A stretch of DNA of 51,377 nt from Ruminococcus sp. (GTDB taxonomy: Bacteria > Bacillota > Clostridia > Oscillospirales > Ruminococcaceae): positions 1-51,377 of the forward strand of contig JAGBGT010000110.1 of the NCBI GenBank assembly GCA_017935865.1, written 5' to 3'. The position numbers and the translations under genes were made by a program. The notes below the pieces were generated by a model. It was not told the DNA's origin. It saw only the letters and a list, made by a program, of their open reading frames with translations, and searched no databases. Every line of letters begins with the position of its first letter. The stretch's first letter is position 1. Shown here piece after piece: positions 43,097 through 51,150 of this stretch.

Positions 43097-43636
43097 ATGG
43101 CAGGTACATATAAAATGACGATCGCAGGGCTGGAGCGTGAGCTGCCCCTGTGTCCCCTTAACGATAAGATCGACATCGCCGCATTTGTAATGTTTTCCGA
43201 TGTGGAAATTACTGTTGCGTCTGCTGCGGAGCTGCTGAAAAAATGCCCGGATTTCGATGTGATACTGACGGCTGAGTCAAAAGGCATCCCTCTGGGCTAT
43301 GAGATGTCCCGGCAGAGCGGAAAGCCCTACGTCGTGGCAAGAAAATCAGTTAAGCTGTACATGAACGATCCGGTTTCGGTAACAGTGAAATCCATCACTA
43401 CCGAAGCCCGGCAGGCACTGTATCTGTCCGCTGACAAGGCTGCTATGCTCAATGGAAAGAGAGTCCTTGTAGTGGACGACGTGATCAGCACCGGAGAGTC
43501 CCTGAAAGCTCTTGAAAAGCTGGTCAGTGCCGCAGGCGGTGAAATATCGGCAGAAGCAGCGGTTCTTGCCGAGGGAGATGCTGCGGACAGAACGGATATT
43601 ATCTTCCTGGAAAAGCTGCCGCTATTTATTAAATAA
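43097..43636 (+). CDS. Phosphoribosyltransferase (adenine phosphoribosyltransferase-like)
   Basis: A 179-residue type I PRTase with the PRPP-binding motif VLVVDDVISTGES near residue 122, plus AESKGIPLGYEMS and the flexible loop. It resembles Apt but differs enough (YVVARKSVKLYMNDPV region) that the base could be adenine, xanthine or another purine. A GGAGG site lies upstream. It is in the alaS operon. Confidence 0.82.
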   Translation: MAGTYKMTIAGLERELPLCPLNDKIDIAAFVMFSDVEITVASAAELLKKCPDFDVILTAESKGIPLGYEMSRQSGKPYVVARKSVKLYMNDPVSVTVKSITTEARQALYLSADKAAMLNGKRVLVVDDVISTGESLKALEKLVSAAGGEISAEAAVLAEGDAADRTDIIFLEKLPLFIK

Positions 43637-43641
43637 GTTGT

Positions 43642-45633
43642 ATGAAGCGAAAAATGATCGGTGCGGCAGCAGCATACTTGTCGGGATTGTTTTTCGCTTC
43701 CTTCTTTACAGGTACTAAAGCGGCTTTTCTGCTGATCGGTGCTGCTGTCGTTGTTTTTATCTGCGGAAGATACCGCGGTTTCAGAGCGGCGGACTATCTG
43801 TGTGTAATTCTCTGTTTCAGCATGGCAATTACGGTGAATCGGCTGTATACCGTGTTCCGCTATGACAAGATCGCGGCGTATGACGGCGAGATCGGGGAAT
43901 TTCAGGGTAAAGTTACCGATTATGATATATACGACGGCGATAGTGCGGCTTATATCCTGAAGGGCACTATAAACGGCGGACAGAAAGCGGAGATCTCACT
44001 GTATACTGTAGAGCTGGGAGCAGAATACGGAGACCGTATTGCTCTGAAAAACTGTCGGTTCGAGAAGATAACAGGTGACTATCTTTTCGACAGCGAGGCG
44101 TATTACAGATCCCGGAATATCTATCTGGAAGTGTCGGAATACGACGATATGACGGTAACTCATACTCATACTCACGGGCTGAGGAATGCCGCAGCCGGAT
44201 TCAGGAACAGTATTATAAGCCGTTTCAGGCAGCTTATGGGCAGCGATGCCGGCGGATTTATGGGCGGAATGATTTTCGGCGAGAAGCAGTATCTGGACAG
44301 CAGTACCCGGGATATTCTATATCGCAGCGGTATAGGTCATATTTTAGCGGTTTCCGGACTGCACGTCTCCATATTGGCTGCGTCGGCAATGGCAGTTATG
44401 AGAAAAGCCCGTGTGAACCGGTTTATCGCCTTTGGTGCGGTGAATCTGTTCTTTCTCCTGATAATTACCCTGGCAAATTACCCGGTCTCCGCAATTCGCG
44501 CAGTCCTCATGCTGGATATTATGTATGCTGCGCCGTTGTTCCGGCGGCAGAACGACAGCTTCAATTCGCTGGCTGTGGCAGTGCTCGTCATTTGCCTGGC
44601 GCAGCCCTACGCCGTGTACAGCAGCGGTTTTATCCTCTCTGTTTCCGGCACATTCGGGATAGCCGTTTTCGGCCCGTTTATGGCGGAAAAGCTGTCGGCA
44701 AGGGGCATATCCGGCGCTGTGAAGAGATCGGTCGTCATGGCAGTCTGCACATCCCTTTCGGTAATGCCGGCTTTGCTGCATTACTATGATGAGGTATCGC
44801 TTATTTCGCCGCTGTCTAATATTTTCATAGTTCCCCTTTGCAGTCTGGCAATGCTCATCGGGCTGATTTTCATGCTGACAGGCGGAATTATCGCACCTCT
44901 GCTTGTGCCGGCAAAGCTGATGATAAACATTGTTCTGGCAGTGACGAAAGCTGTTTCCTCTGTTGACTTTTTCCGTATGCCTAAGCTGAACGGGATGACG
45001 GCGGCACTTCTGACAGTAGCGGCTTTAGCGACGCTGTGCGTTTATTTTTTCAGTCTGCGGCGGAAGTCGGTCGTCGCCGCACTGATCGTGTCGATAGTTG
45101 TGTTTACGGTGACTTTTACGTACATGAGGATATCTTCGGGAAATACCTTTACTATAGCTGTTCTGGGGAAAAACGGTGCGGGAACTGTCGTTATCTCCTA
45201 TCGGGACTCTGTCACCGTGGCAGATCTGAACGGACATTATAGAAATCCGGAATATGCGGCAAAATATATGACAGAAAAAGGCGTGGATGAGATCAATACC
45301 CTGATACTGACGAAAAATGTCCAGTCGCTCTACGCATCATACAAGGCTGAGACCGGGTTTTTCCCACCGTCCGACGTATTCATGAATGGCGGCAGAGCAG
45401 GTGATCCCCATGTCTTTGATGGGGAGCTTAGTGTTGATATCGGAGAATATTTCGTTGAGGCAGGAGAGGGCAGCATGGAAATATTCTTTGATGATCGGAT
45501 CTTCATCGTAGAGAACGGAAAAATATACCAGGGAGAAGGCGAAATGCTCCCCTTAATTGACGACGAAGAGCTGTTGTGCAATTTTGAAATAACTCTTTCT
45601 TCGGAAGGAATAATGGAAATAAGGAGTCTCTGA
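43642..45633 (+). CDS. comEC: ComEC/Rec2-family DNA-uptake protein with degenerate C-terminal domain
   Basis: A 663-residue polytopic membrane protein. N-terminal helices and an OB-like DUF4131 region (about 75-165) lead to the ComEC competence core with GMIFGEKQYL and GIGHILAVSGLHVS, and about eight further helices. The C-terminal part (about 510-663) aligns in position with the usual beta-lactamase-like domain, but where the family shows a histidine-rich zinc motif this protein reads ILTKNVQSLYAS. No good ribosome-binding site precedes the ATG. Channel function may be kept with the nuclease-like domain lost. Its stop overlaps holA by one base. Confidence 0.85.
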   Translation: MKRKMIGAAAAYLSGLFFASFFTGTKAAFLLIGAAVVVFICGRYRGFRAADYLCVILCFSMAITVNRLYTVFRYDKIAAYDGEIGEFQGKVTDYDIYDGDSAAYILKGTINGGQKAEISLYTVELGAEYGDRIALKNCRFEKITGDYLFDSEAYYRSRNIYLEVSEYDDMTVTHTHTHGLRNAAAGFRNSIISRFRQLMGSDAGGFMGGMIFGEKQYLDSSTRDILYRSGIGHILAVSGLHVSILAASAMAVMRKARVNRFIAFGAVNLFFLLIITLANYPVSAIRAVLMLDIMYAAPLFRRQNDSFNSLAVAVLVICLAQPYAVYSSGFILSVSGTFGIAVFGPFMAEKLSARGISGAVKRSVVMAVCTSLSVMPALLHYYDEVSLISPLSNIFIVPLCSLAMLIGLIFMLTGGIIAPLLVPAKLMINIVLAVTKAVSSVDFFRMPKLNGMTAALLTVAALATLCVYFFSLRRKSVVAALIVSIVVFTVTFTYMRISSGNTFTIAVLGKNGAGTVVISYRDSVTVADLNGHYRNPEYAAKYMTEKGVDEINTLILTKNVQSLYASYKAETGFFPPSDVFMNGGRAGDPHVFDGELSVDIGEYFVEAGEGSMEIFFDDRIFIVENGKIYQGEGEMLPLIDDEELLCNFEITLSSEGIMEIRSL

Positions 45634-46712
45634 TGGCAAAGGTTGAACCCAGGGCGCTGAGCGCTGCCCTAAAAAATCGAGAACTGAGCCGCATCTACTA
45701 TTTATTCGGCGCGGATGTAACAGGCGTTGAACAAATGACAAGGGCTGTAATAAAGGCAACTGTAGGCGGCAGCGAGGAGTTCGCACTGACAAAGCTGAAC
45801 GGCAGACGGCTTGATATAGCGGAGCTGGAGGATCTGTCCGGGCAGTTCAACATGATGTCGGAATACAACTGTATTCTGATAAACGACTACAACTGCGAAA
45901 AGCCCTACGACGATATGCGCGGCAAAAGCGCCGATGACGTGACGAAAAAGCTGCTGGAGGTACTGAAAAACATACCGGAGCAGACGGTCATTATTTTTAA
46001 TGTAACGGGCTTTGAGGTCAAGGTACAGCGTGATTTCCGGACGAATGTCAATGTCATCAAGGATAAAAACAAGAAGCTGGCTGATTTTGCCGCAAAGAAC
46101 GGCGTGCTGTGCGAGTTCCCGATAAAGACCTCCGGCGAGCTGGCAAAGACCATTGCCGGAAAGGTCAGCTCCAGAGGCGGCTCGATAAGCCTTGAAAATG
46201 CCCGTGAACTGGCGGAAATGTGCCTTTGCGATGAGCTGGTCATCGGGAACGAGATCGAAAAGCTGTGCGCCTACGCCGACGGCAGGGAAATTACCGGGGA
46301 TATGATACATCTCATTGTTCACCAGAGAAATGACACAACGGTCTATAATCTTGCCAATGCGGTGGCGGCGCTCAATGCAAGGGCGGCTTTTGAGGCTATT
46401 GATGAATTGCAGGTGGACGGCGACAACAGAGGTGCGGTACTCTATGCCATTACCGCTGCTTTTTTAGATCTGTATCGTGCCGCCTGCGCCAGAAAAGCCC
46501 ATGTTTCCGTAGAGCAGACGGCGGCTGACTTCGACTACGGCAAGCGGACATTTGCCGTGAAAAATGCGTTTCGCGACTCCTCCAGAATGAGTATAGAGCG
46601 GCTGCGGAGGTGCGTTGTGATCCTCCGTGATACGAACATGATGCTCAATTCCAGCCCGGCAGACCCAAGGGTCACTATCGAGCAGGCAGTCACGAAAATG
46701 CTTAGCAGGTGA
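45633..46712 (+). CDS. holA: DNA polymerase III subunit delta
   Basis: A 359-residue clamp-loader subunit that opens the sliding clamp. Recognised by an AAA+-like fold without a strict Walker A (IYYLFGADVTGVEQM) and by characteristic blocks such as NAVAALNARAAFEAIDEL. Its position directly after comEC is a widespread gene order. A strong AAGGAGTCTCTGATG-type site is seen. The stop overlaps the region before rnmV. Confidence 0.93.
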   Translation: MAKVEPRALSAALKNRELSRIYYLFGADVTGVEQMTRAVIKATVGGSEEFALTKLNGRRLDIAELEDLSGQFNMMSEYNCILINDYNCEKPYDDMRGKSADDVTKKLLEVLKNIPEQTVIIFNVTGFEVKVQRDFRTNVNVIKDKNKKLADFAAKNGVLCEFPIKTSGELAKTIAGKVSSRGGSISLENARELAEMCLCDELVIGNEIEKLCAYADGREITGDMIHLIVHQRNDTTVYNLANAVAALNARAAFEAIDELQVDGDNRGAVLYAITAAFLDLYRAACARKAHVSVEQTAADFDYGKRTFAVKNAFRDSSRMSIERLRRCVVILRDTNMMLNSSPADPRVTIEQAVTKMLSR

Positions 46713-46720
46713 TAGATAGT

Positions 46721-47323
46721 ATGATAAGGCTCAGTGAAGCTGTTGTGGTGGAGGGAAAATACGACAAGATAAAGCTTGCCTCCGTGGTGGACGCCGTGAT
46801 AATCGTGACAAACGGCTTCCGCATATTCAAGGACGCGGAAAAGCTTGCTCTCATACGTTATTATGCGGAAAAAACGGGCATAATAATTCTGACCGACTCC
46901 GACAGTGCAGGGAGGAAGATCCGCGGCTATATCAAGGGCGCCGTGAAGAACGGGATCGTGAAAAATGTCCATATACCCGATATTTTCGGCAAGGAACGGC
47001 GCAAGGAAAAGCCCTCAGCCGAGGGGAAACTGGGGGTCGAGGGCATTGATGCGGCGGTTCTTCTGGACGCTTTCCGCAGGGCAGGGATAACCTCCGCGGA
47101 GCGCAGGACAGCCCCCGACATTACGAAAACGGTCATGTTCGAGCTTGGACTCAGCGGCGGACGCGACAGCAGCGTCCTAAGAAAAAAACTGCAAAAAAGG
47201 CTTGGGCTGCCTGAGCTTCTGTCCTCCGGCGCTCTTTTAGAGGTGCTGAACACCATGATGACCGCCCGGGAGCTTGCCGCGCATATATCAGCCATAGCGG
47301 AGGAAAAAGATGCTCTACTGTAG
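46721..47323 (+). CDS. rnmV: Ribonuclease M5
   Basis: A 200-residue Toprim-domain nuclease that trims 5S rRNA precursors. VVVEGKYDKIKL carries the catalytic Glu and ILTDSDSAGRKIR the DxD. A C-terminal domain with KKLQKRLGLP binds RNA. The ATG at 46721 is preferred (AGGTGA eight bases upstream); a GTG at 46709 inside the holA stop is less well placed. rnmV is more often found near ksgA, so this location is slightly unusual. Confidence 0.92.
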   Translation: MIRLSEAVVVEGKYDKIKLASVVDAVIIVTNGFRIFKDAEKLALIRYYAEKTGIIILTDSDSAGRKIRGYIKGAVKNGIVKNVHIPDIFGKERRKEKPSAEGKLGVEGIDAAVLLDAFRRAGITSAERRTAPDITKTVMFELGLSGGRDSSVLRKKLQKRLGLPELLSSGALLEVLNTMMTARELAAHISAIAEEKDALL

Positions 47324-48692
47324 CCTGTTGTTCATATACGGATTTTTGCCGGTCTCACTTGGCATATACTACGCAGTGCCGAAGAAATTCAAGGACATCG
47401 CGCTGTTGCTGGAAAGCCTTGTTTTTTGCGGATTTTTCGGCTTGCATCTGCTGATTTTCATGTCTGCTTATACCCTGGTGAACTATACGGCGGCGCAGCT
47501 TACTTTCAGGGCCAGCAGACGAAAGGGAATTTTGCGTGTACTGCCGGCTGCCGCAGGAATATGCCTTGACGCCGGAGCGCTTCTATTCTTCCGGGAGCAG
47601 TGGCTTTTCCTGCTAAAAGGACTGTTCTCTGTACCGGAGAACTTCTTTCCCATAGGAATTTCCCTGTTCTCACTTTCCGCGATAGGCTATCTTCTGGACG
47701 TATACAGGGGGAATATCCGGGCGGAGAAGAATTTCGTCCGTTTCGCGCTGTATATCATGATGTTTCCTCGGCTGATAATGGGGCCTGTCGTCAATTACCG
47801 CAGCTATCTCCTGATTCTCAGGAAGAGACGGTACAACATCGGCGAGATCGGCAGCGGCATGATCCTCTTCGTAAAGGGTCTGGCGAAAAAGGTTTTATTC
47901 GGAGATTGGCTGTATATGCTCTATTCCGCCGTGAAAGGCTGCGATTTTGCGGAGCTTTCTGCGGCGTCGGCATGGCTCGGCATCACGGCGTATATCCTGT
48001 GTCTTTATTTCACACTTTCCGGCTTTGCGGATATGGGCGCCGGAATTTCAAGATGCTTCGGCATGAGATTTCCGGTCAGCTTCTCCTATCCGGTCTTCAG
48101 CGGAAGAATACGGTATTTTGCATCCGGCTGGTTTATTCAGCCCGTCCATTGGTTCAGGGAGTACCTGACAAAGCCGCTGTCATCCCAGGTCAGAAGCAAG
48201 AATCTGAGCAAGGGGATCTTCGTGGCTGTCTGGGTTTTGGGCGGATATTGGTTTGGCTTTTCCCTGGGCGGCGCAGTCTGGGGCGCACTGACAGGAGCAT
48301 CCATTCTGGCAGAAAACAGGCTTAGGAACGTTCGTCTGCTGAAATCAAACGGAATATTCTACACTTTCTTCATTACATCGTTTTTTGCCGTTTTTCTTTC
48401 CACAGGCAGTGTCCCGGACGGATTGAGGTATATGTGGGTGATGACAGGCGGCAGCGGGATCCCGGCGGATGCTCTTGCGGCATATCTTTTCAGGGCGTAT
48501 ATCGTGGTGATCTTAGCTGCCGTATATGCCTCCACAGACCTTTTTGCCAATACCATACAGAGGATACGCTGCTCGAAATGCGGCGCTGTGGTCAATGTAA
48601 TTATGCCGTTCGTTATGCCTGTCCTGCTTATGATATGCACGTCGGTCATCGCCTGTACAGGCAGCTCCGATGCCATGATAGTCCGGCTGTAG
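47310..48692 (+). CDS. MBOAT-family O-acyltransferase homologue lacking both conserved histidines
   Basis: A 460-residue polytopic membrane protein of the AlgI/DltB/PatA type. Family blocks are clear: FFPIGISLFSLSAIGYLLD (part diagnostic), VYRG, ALYIMMFPRLIMGPVV. But where active members have W-H-I-S before WFRDYL, this protein has W274-F275 (SGWFIQPVHWFREYL). Where they have the catalytic G-L-W-H-G it has G-Y-W-F315-G. Both histidines are replaced by Phe, with an intact frame and neighbours conserved. It may be a non-catalytic channel, an acyl-relay partner or an evolved enzyme. It overlaps rnmV by 14 bp and is followed 16 bp later by the DHHW protein. Confidence 0.85.
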   Translation: MLYCSLLFIYGFLPVSLGIYYAVPKKFKDIALLLESLVFCGFFGLHLLIFMSAYTLVNYTAAQLTFRASRRKGILRVLPAAAGICLDAGALLFFREQWLFLLKGLFSVPENFFPIGISLFSLSAIGYLLDVYRGNIRAEKNFVRFALYIMMFPRLIMGPVVNYRSYLLILRKRRYNIGEIGSGMILFVKGLAKKVLFGDWLYMLYSAVKGCDFAELSAASAWLGITAYILCLYFTLSGFADMGAGISRCFGMRFPVSFSYPVFSGRIRYFASGWFIQPVHWFREYLTKPLSSQVRSKNLSKGIFVAVWVLGGYWFGFSLGGAVWGALTGASILAENRLRNVRLLKSNGIFYTFFITSFFAVFLSTGSVPDGLRYMWVMTGGSGIPADALAAYLFRAYIVVILAAVYASTDLFANTIQRIRCSKCGAVVNVIMPFVMPVLLMICTSVIACTGSSDAMIVRL

Positions 48693-48708
48693 ATGGGAGG
48701 TACGGAAA

Positions 48709-49833
48709 ATGAAGCTTTCAAACAAAATAACAGGCTGTGTGCTCATTCTTTTTATCTGTTTCTTCTCCCTGGCTACGTTTTTCGGGAAGAAAAAGGACTA
48801 CTCGGATAAGGAGAACCGACCGCTTGCGGATTTTCCGGAAATCACCGGGCAGGGGCTTATGTACGGGGACAGCGGCAGGGAGCTTAACGCGTATATGGCG
48901 GATCACTTCGCATTCCGGGATAGCTGGATAGCCCTCGGAGCAGGGATCGGGGCAAATGTGGGAGAGGCTTTTATAAACGGAGTCTACGTTACCCCCGAGC
49001 GTCTTATTGCCGCAGACACCTCATACAGACATTGTCTGCCGGAGAACGCCGCTGCTGTAAACAGCTTTTCGGAGAATTACGACGGCGCTGTTTATTTCGC
49101 GGCGATACCGACCTCTGCCGGAATATACAGTGATCTTCTGCCGCCATATCTTGCGGCATCCACGGAAAAGCAGATGCTTGACGGATTTTACGGCACTCTT
49201 CTGGGGGATATACGGAAAATTGACGCATATAATATACTTAAAATGCTCAGCGAAAACTATATCTACTACAGAACAGACAGGAAATGGACGAGCTACGGCG
49301 CGTACTGCGTCTACAGGACTGTCATTCAGAAGCTGGGATTTATGCCCGTTTCCTACGACAAGTACACTATCAGGCACGTTACCGACGGCTTCCGGGGCGA
49401 TCTGTACAGCCGCGCTCAGCATATGGAGTCAAAGGCGGATATACTGGATATCTACGAATACGACGACGGAACGGAGATCGTCAGATGCCGGGCATACAGC
49501 AGCGACGGATTTGTCTATGACAAGGAGCTGTACGATCTGGCTGCCGGAGAGACGGACAGCAGCTATAAGCTGTATCTGGGAGAACCGGCTGCCGTGGTGA
49601 CGCTGACTACCACGGTAAACAACGACAGGCGGCTTCTGGTTATAGGAGACGAGTTTACGTCCTGCTTTATTCCGTTTCTGACGAAGCATTACAGCGAAAT
49701 AGCTTTTGTTTCGCCAAAGTATATGAGCAAGGGGCTGGCGGAATATCTGGATCCCGGGGACTATGAGCAGACTTTGTTTCTGCTGGGGATAGATTCCCTG
49801 GAGACTGATGTTCTTGGTAAAATTAATGATTAA
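48709..49833 (+). CDS. DHHW/AlgJ-like SGNH-family protein with altered catalytic motifs
   Basis: A 374-residue exported or membrane-anchored protein (one N-terminal helix GCVLILFICFFSLATFF). It has the family's DHFAFRD (about 65-71), IPTSAGIYSDLLP and the long C-terminal region. The name-giving DHHW motif reads D190-R-K-W193 (YRTDRKWTSYGAY). The serine-nucleophile motif GDS reads G313-D-E315 (LVIGDEF). The family partners MBOAT proteins in O-acetylating polysaccharides; here the residues needed for acyl transfer are missing. It is probably a pseudoenzyme cotranscribed with the upstream MBOAT protein. Confidence 0.85.
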   Translation: MKLSNKITGCVLILFICFFSLATFFGKKKDYSDKENRPLADFPEITGQGLMYGDSGRELNAYMADHFAFRDSWIALGAGIGANVGEAFINGVYVTPERLIAADTSYRHCLPENAAAVNSFSENYDGAVYFAAIPTSAGIYSDLLPPYLAASTEKQMLDGFYGTLLGDIRKIDAYNILKMLSENYIYYRTDRKWTSYGAYCVYRTVIQKLGFMPVSYDKYTIRHVTDGFRGDLYSRAQHMESKADILDIYEYDDGTEIVRCRAYSSDGFVYDKELYDLAAGETDSSYKLYLGEPAAVVTLTTTVNNDRRLLVIGDEFTSCFIPFLTKHYSEIAFVSPKYMSKGLAEYLDPGDYEQTLFLLGIDSLETDVLGKIND

Positions 49834-49844
49834 GAGGTGCTGAA

Positions 49845-50597
49845 ATGAAAGCGTTGATAACAGGTGCAACTTCCGGTATCGGAAAGGCTCTTGCACGGGA
49901 GCTGAGAAAAAGAGGCTGGGAGCTTGTTCTCACCGGGAGAAATAAGGATGTGCTGGAAGAACTGCGCGATGAACTGGGCGGAACGGAGATCATTGCAGCC
50001 GATCTGTCAAGGCGCGAGGAGGTTTTCAAGGTCTGTAAATTCTGCCGGGGCAAGGAGATAGATATGCTGGTAAACAACGCAGGATACGGAATTTTCGGCA
50101 AATTCGACGAAACAGACCTGGAGGATGAGCTTGATATGATAAGCGTAAACATCCAGGCTGTTCATATTCTCACGAAGATATTCCTGCGCGAGTTCAAAAA
50201 GCGTGACCATGGCATCATACTGAACGTGGCATCCTCCGCCGGATTCCTGACAGGCCCGCTGCTTTCGTCATATTACGCCTCGAAGAATTATGTGGTGAGG
50301 CTTTCACTTGCCATTGCGGAGGAGCTGCGGCGCGACAGGTCGAATGTAACAGTGACAGTGCTCTGTCCCGGACCTGTTGACACCAATTTCAACAACCGGG
50401 CAGGAGTCAGCTTCTCCATGAAGCCCATTTCTGCCGGATATGCTGCGGAATATGCCGTAGAAAAGGCTCTGAAAGGCAGGCTCATAGCGATTCCGGGTCT
50501 TATGGTGCGTGCCGGAGTCTGGGCATCGCGGTTCGTGCCGTACAAGCTGCTCTCCATGCTTGTTTACGGGATCCAGGAGAGGAAAAAGGACGTATGA
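49845..50597 (+). CDS. Short-chain dehydrogenase/reductase
   Basis: A 250-residue NAD(P)-dependent oxidoreductase. The cofactor loop is TGATSGIGKALA, NNAG is present (in LVNNAGYG), the catalytic Ser precedes YYASKNYV, and the Tyr-x-x-x-Lys is YASKN. Substrate specificity is unknown; such proteins are often annotated as DltE-like. A hydrophobic C-terminal third (MVRAGVWASRFVPYKLLSMLV) may bring it to the membrane. It overlaps the next gene by 4 bp. Confidence 0.88.
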   Translation: MKALITGATSGIGKALARELRKRGWELVLTGRNKDVLEELRDELGGTEIIAADLSRREEVFKVCKFCRGKEIDMLVNNAGYGIFGKFDETDLEDELDMISVNIQAVHILTKIFLREFKKRDHGIILNVASSAGFLTGPLLSSYYASKNYVVRLSLAIAEELRRDRSNVTVTVLCPGPVDTNFNNRAGVSFSMKPISAGYAAEYAVEKALKGRLIAIPGLMVRAGVWASRFVPYKLLSMLVYGIQERKKDV

Positions 50598-51133
50598 AAA
50601 ACATAAGCTATAAGGTTGCCCTTGGAGGGATAGTGTCGGCATTATGTCTGCTGTGTATGTTTCTGGCAGGCATAATTCCCATAATATATATCCTTATGCC
50701 TATGGCGGCAGGCGTGCTGCTGATGATAATTGCCACGGAGGTCAGCGTAAGCTGGGCGTGGCTTACATACGCGTCTGTAAGCCTGCTTTCGCTGTTTGTT
50801 ACGGCTGACAAGGAGGCGGCGCTTGTGTTTATAATGGTTTTCGGGCATTATCCGATCTTGAGATTTCATATGAGGAATATGAAGCTAAAGAGGCTGAGAT
50901 ATCTGCTGAAAATGGCGATATTCAATGTATGCGTGGTGGGATTTTTTTATGTGACGGTTTTTCTGTTTGGACTGGATCAGATGCTCACGGAGATGAACGA
51001 ATACGGAAAATACGGCGGTATATTGATGCTGGCGCTGACGAACGTAATGTTTGTTTTGTATGATTTTAATTTAGAGGCGGCATATGTGATTTATCGGAGT
51101 CGATTTATGCCGAGGCTGAGGAGAGACAGATAG
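50594..51133 (+). CDS. Conserved membrane protein of unknown function
   Basis: A 179-residue protein with about five hydrophobic segments, the first two SALCLLCMFLAGIIPIIYIL and LMPMAAGVLLMIIATEV, and short basic loops (KLKRLRYLLK). The topology and the N-terminal KVALGGIVSALCL style resemble substrate-specific subunits of ECF transporters, but I would not assign it to one. It is coupled to the SDR gene by ATGA. The stop is followed about 18 bases later by the third palindrome mosaic. Confidence 0.7.
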   Translation: MKNISYKVALGGIVSALCLLCMFLAGIIPIIYILMPMAAGVLLMIIATEVSVSWAWLTYASVSLLSLFVTADKEAALVFIMVFGHYPILRFHMRNMKLKRLRYLLKMAIFNVCVVGFFYVTVFLFGLDQMLTEMNEYGKYGGILMLALTNVMFVLYDFNLEAAYVIYRSRFMPRLRRDR

Positions 51134-51150
51134 CAGAAGCATATCGGCAC

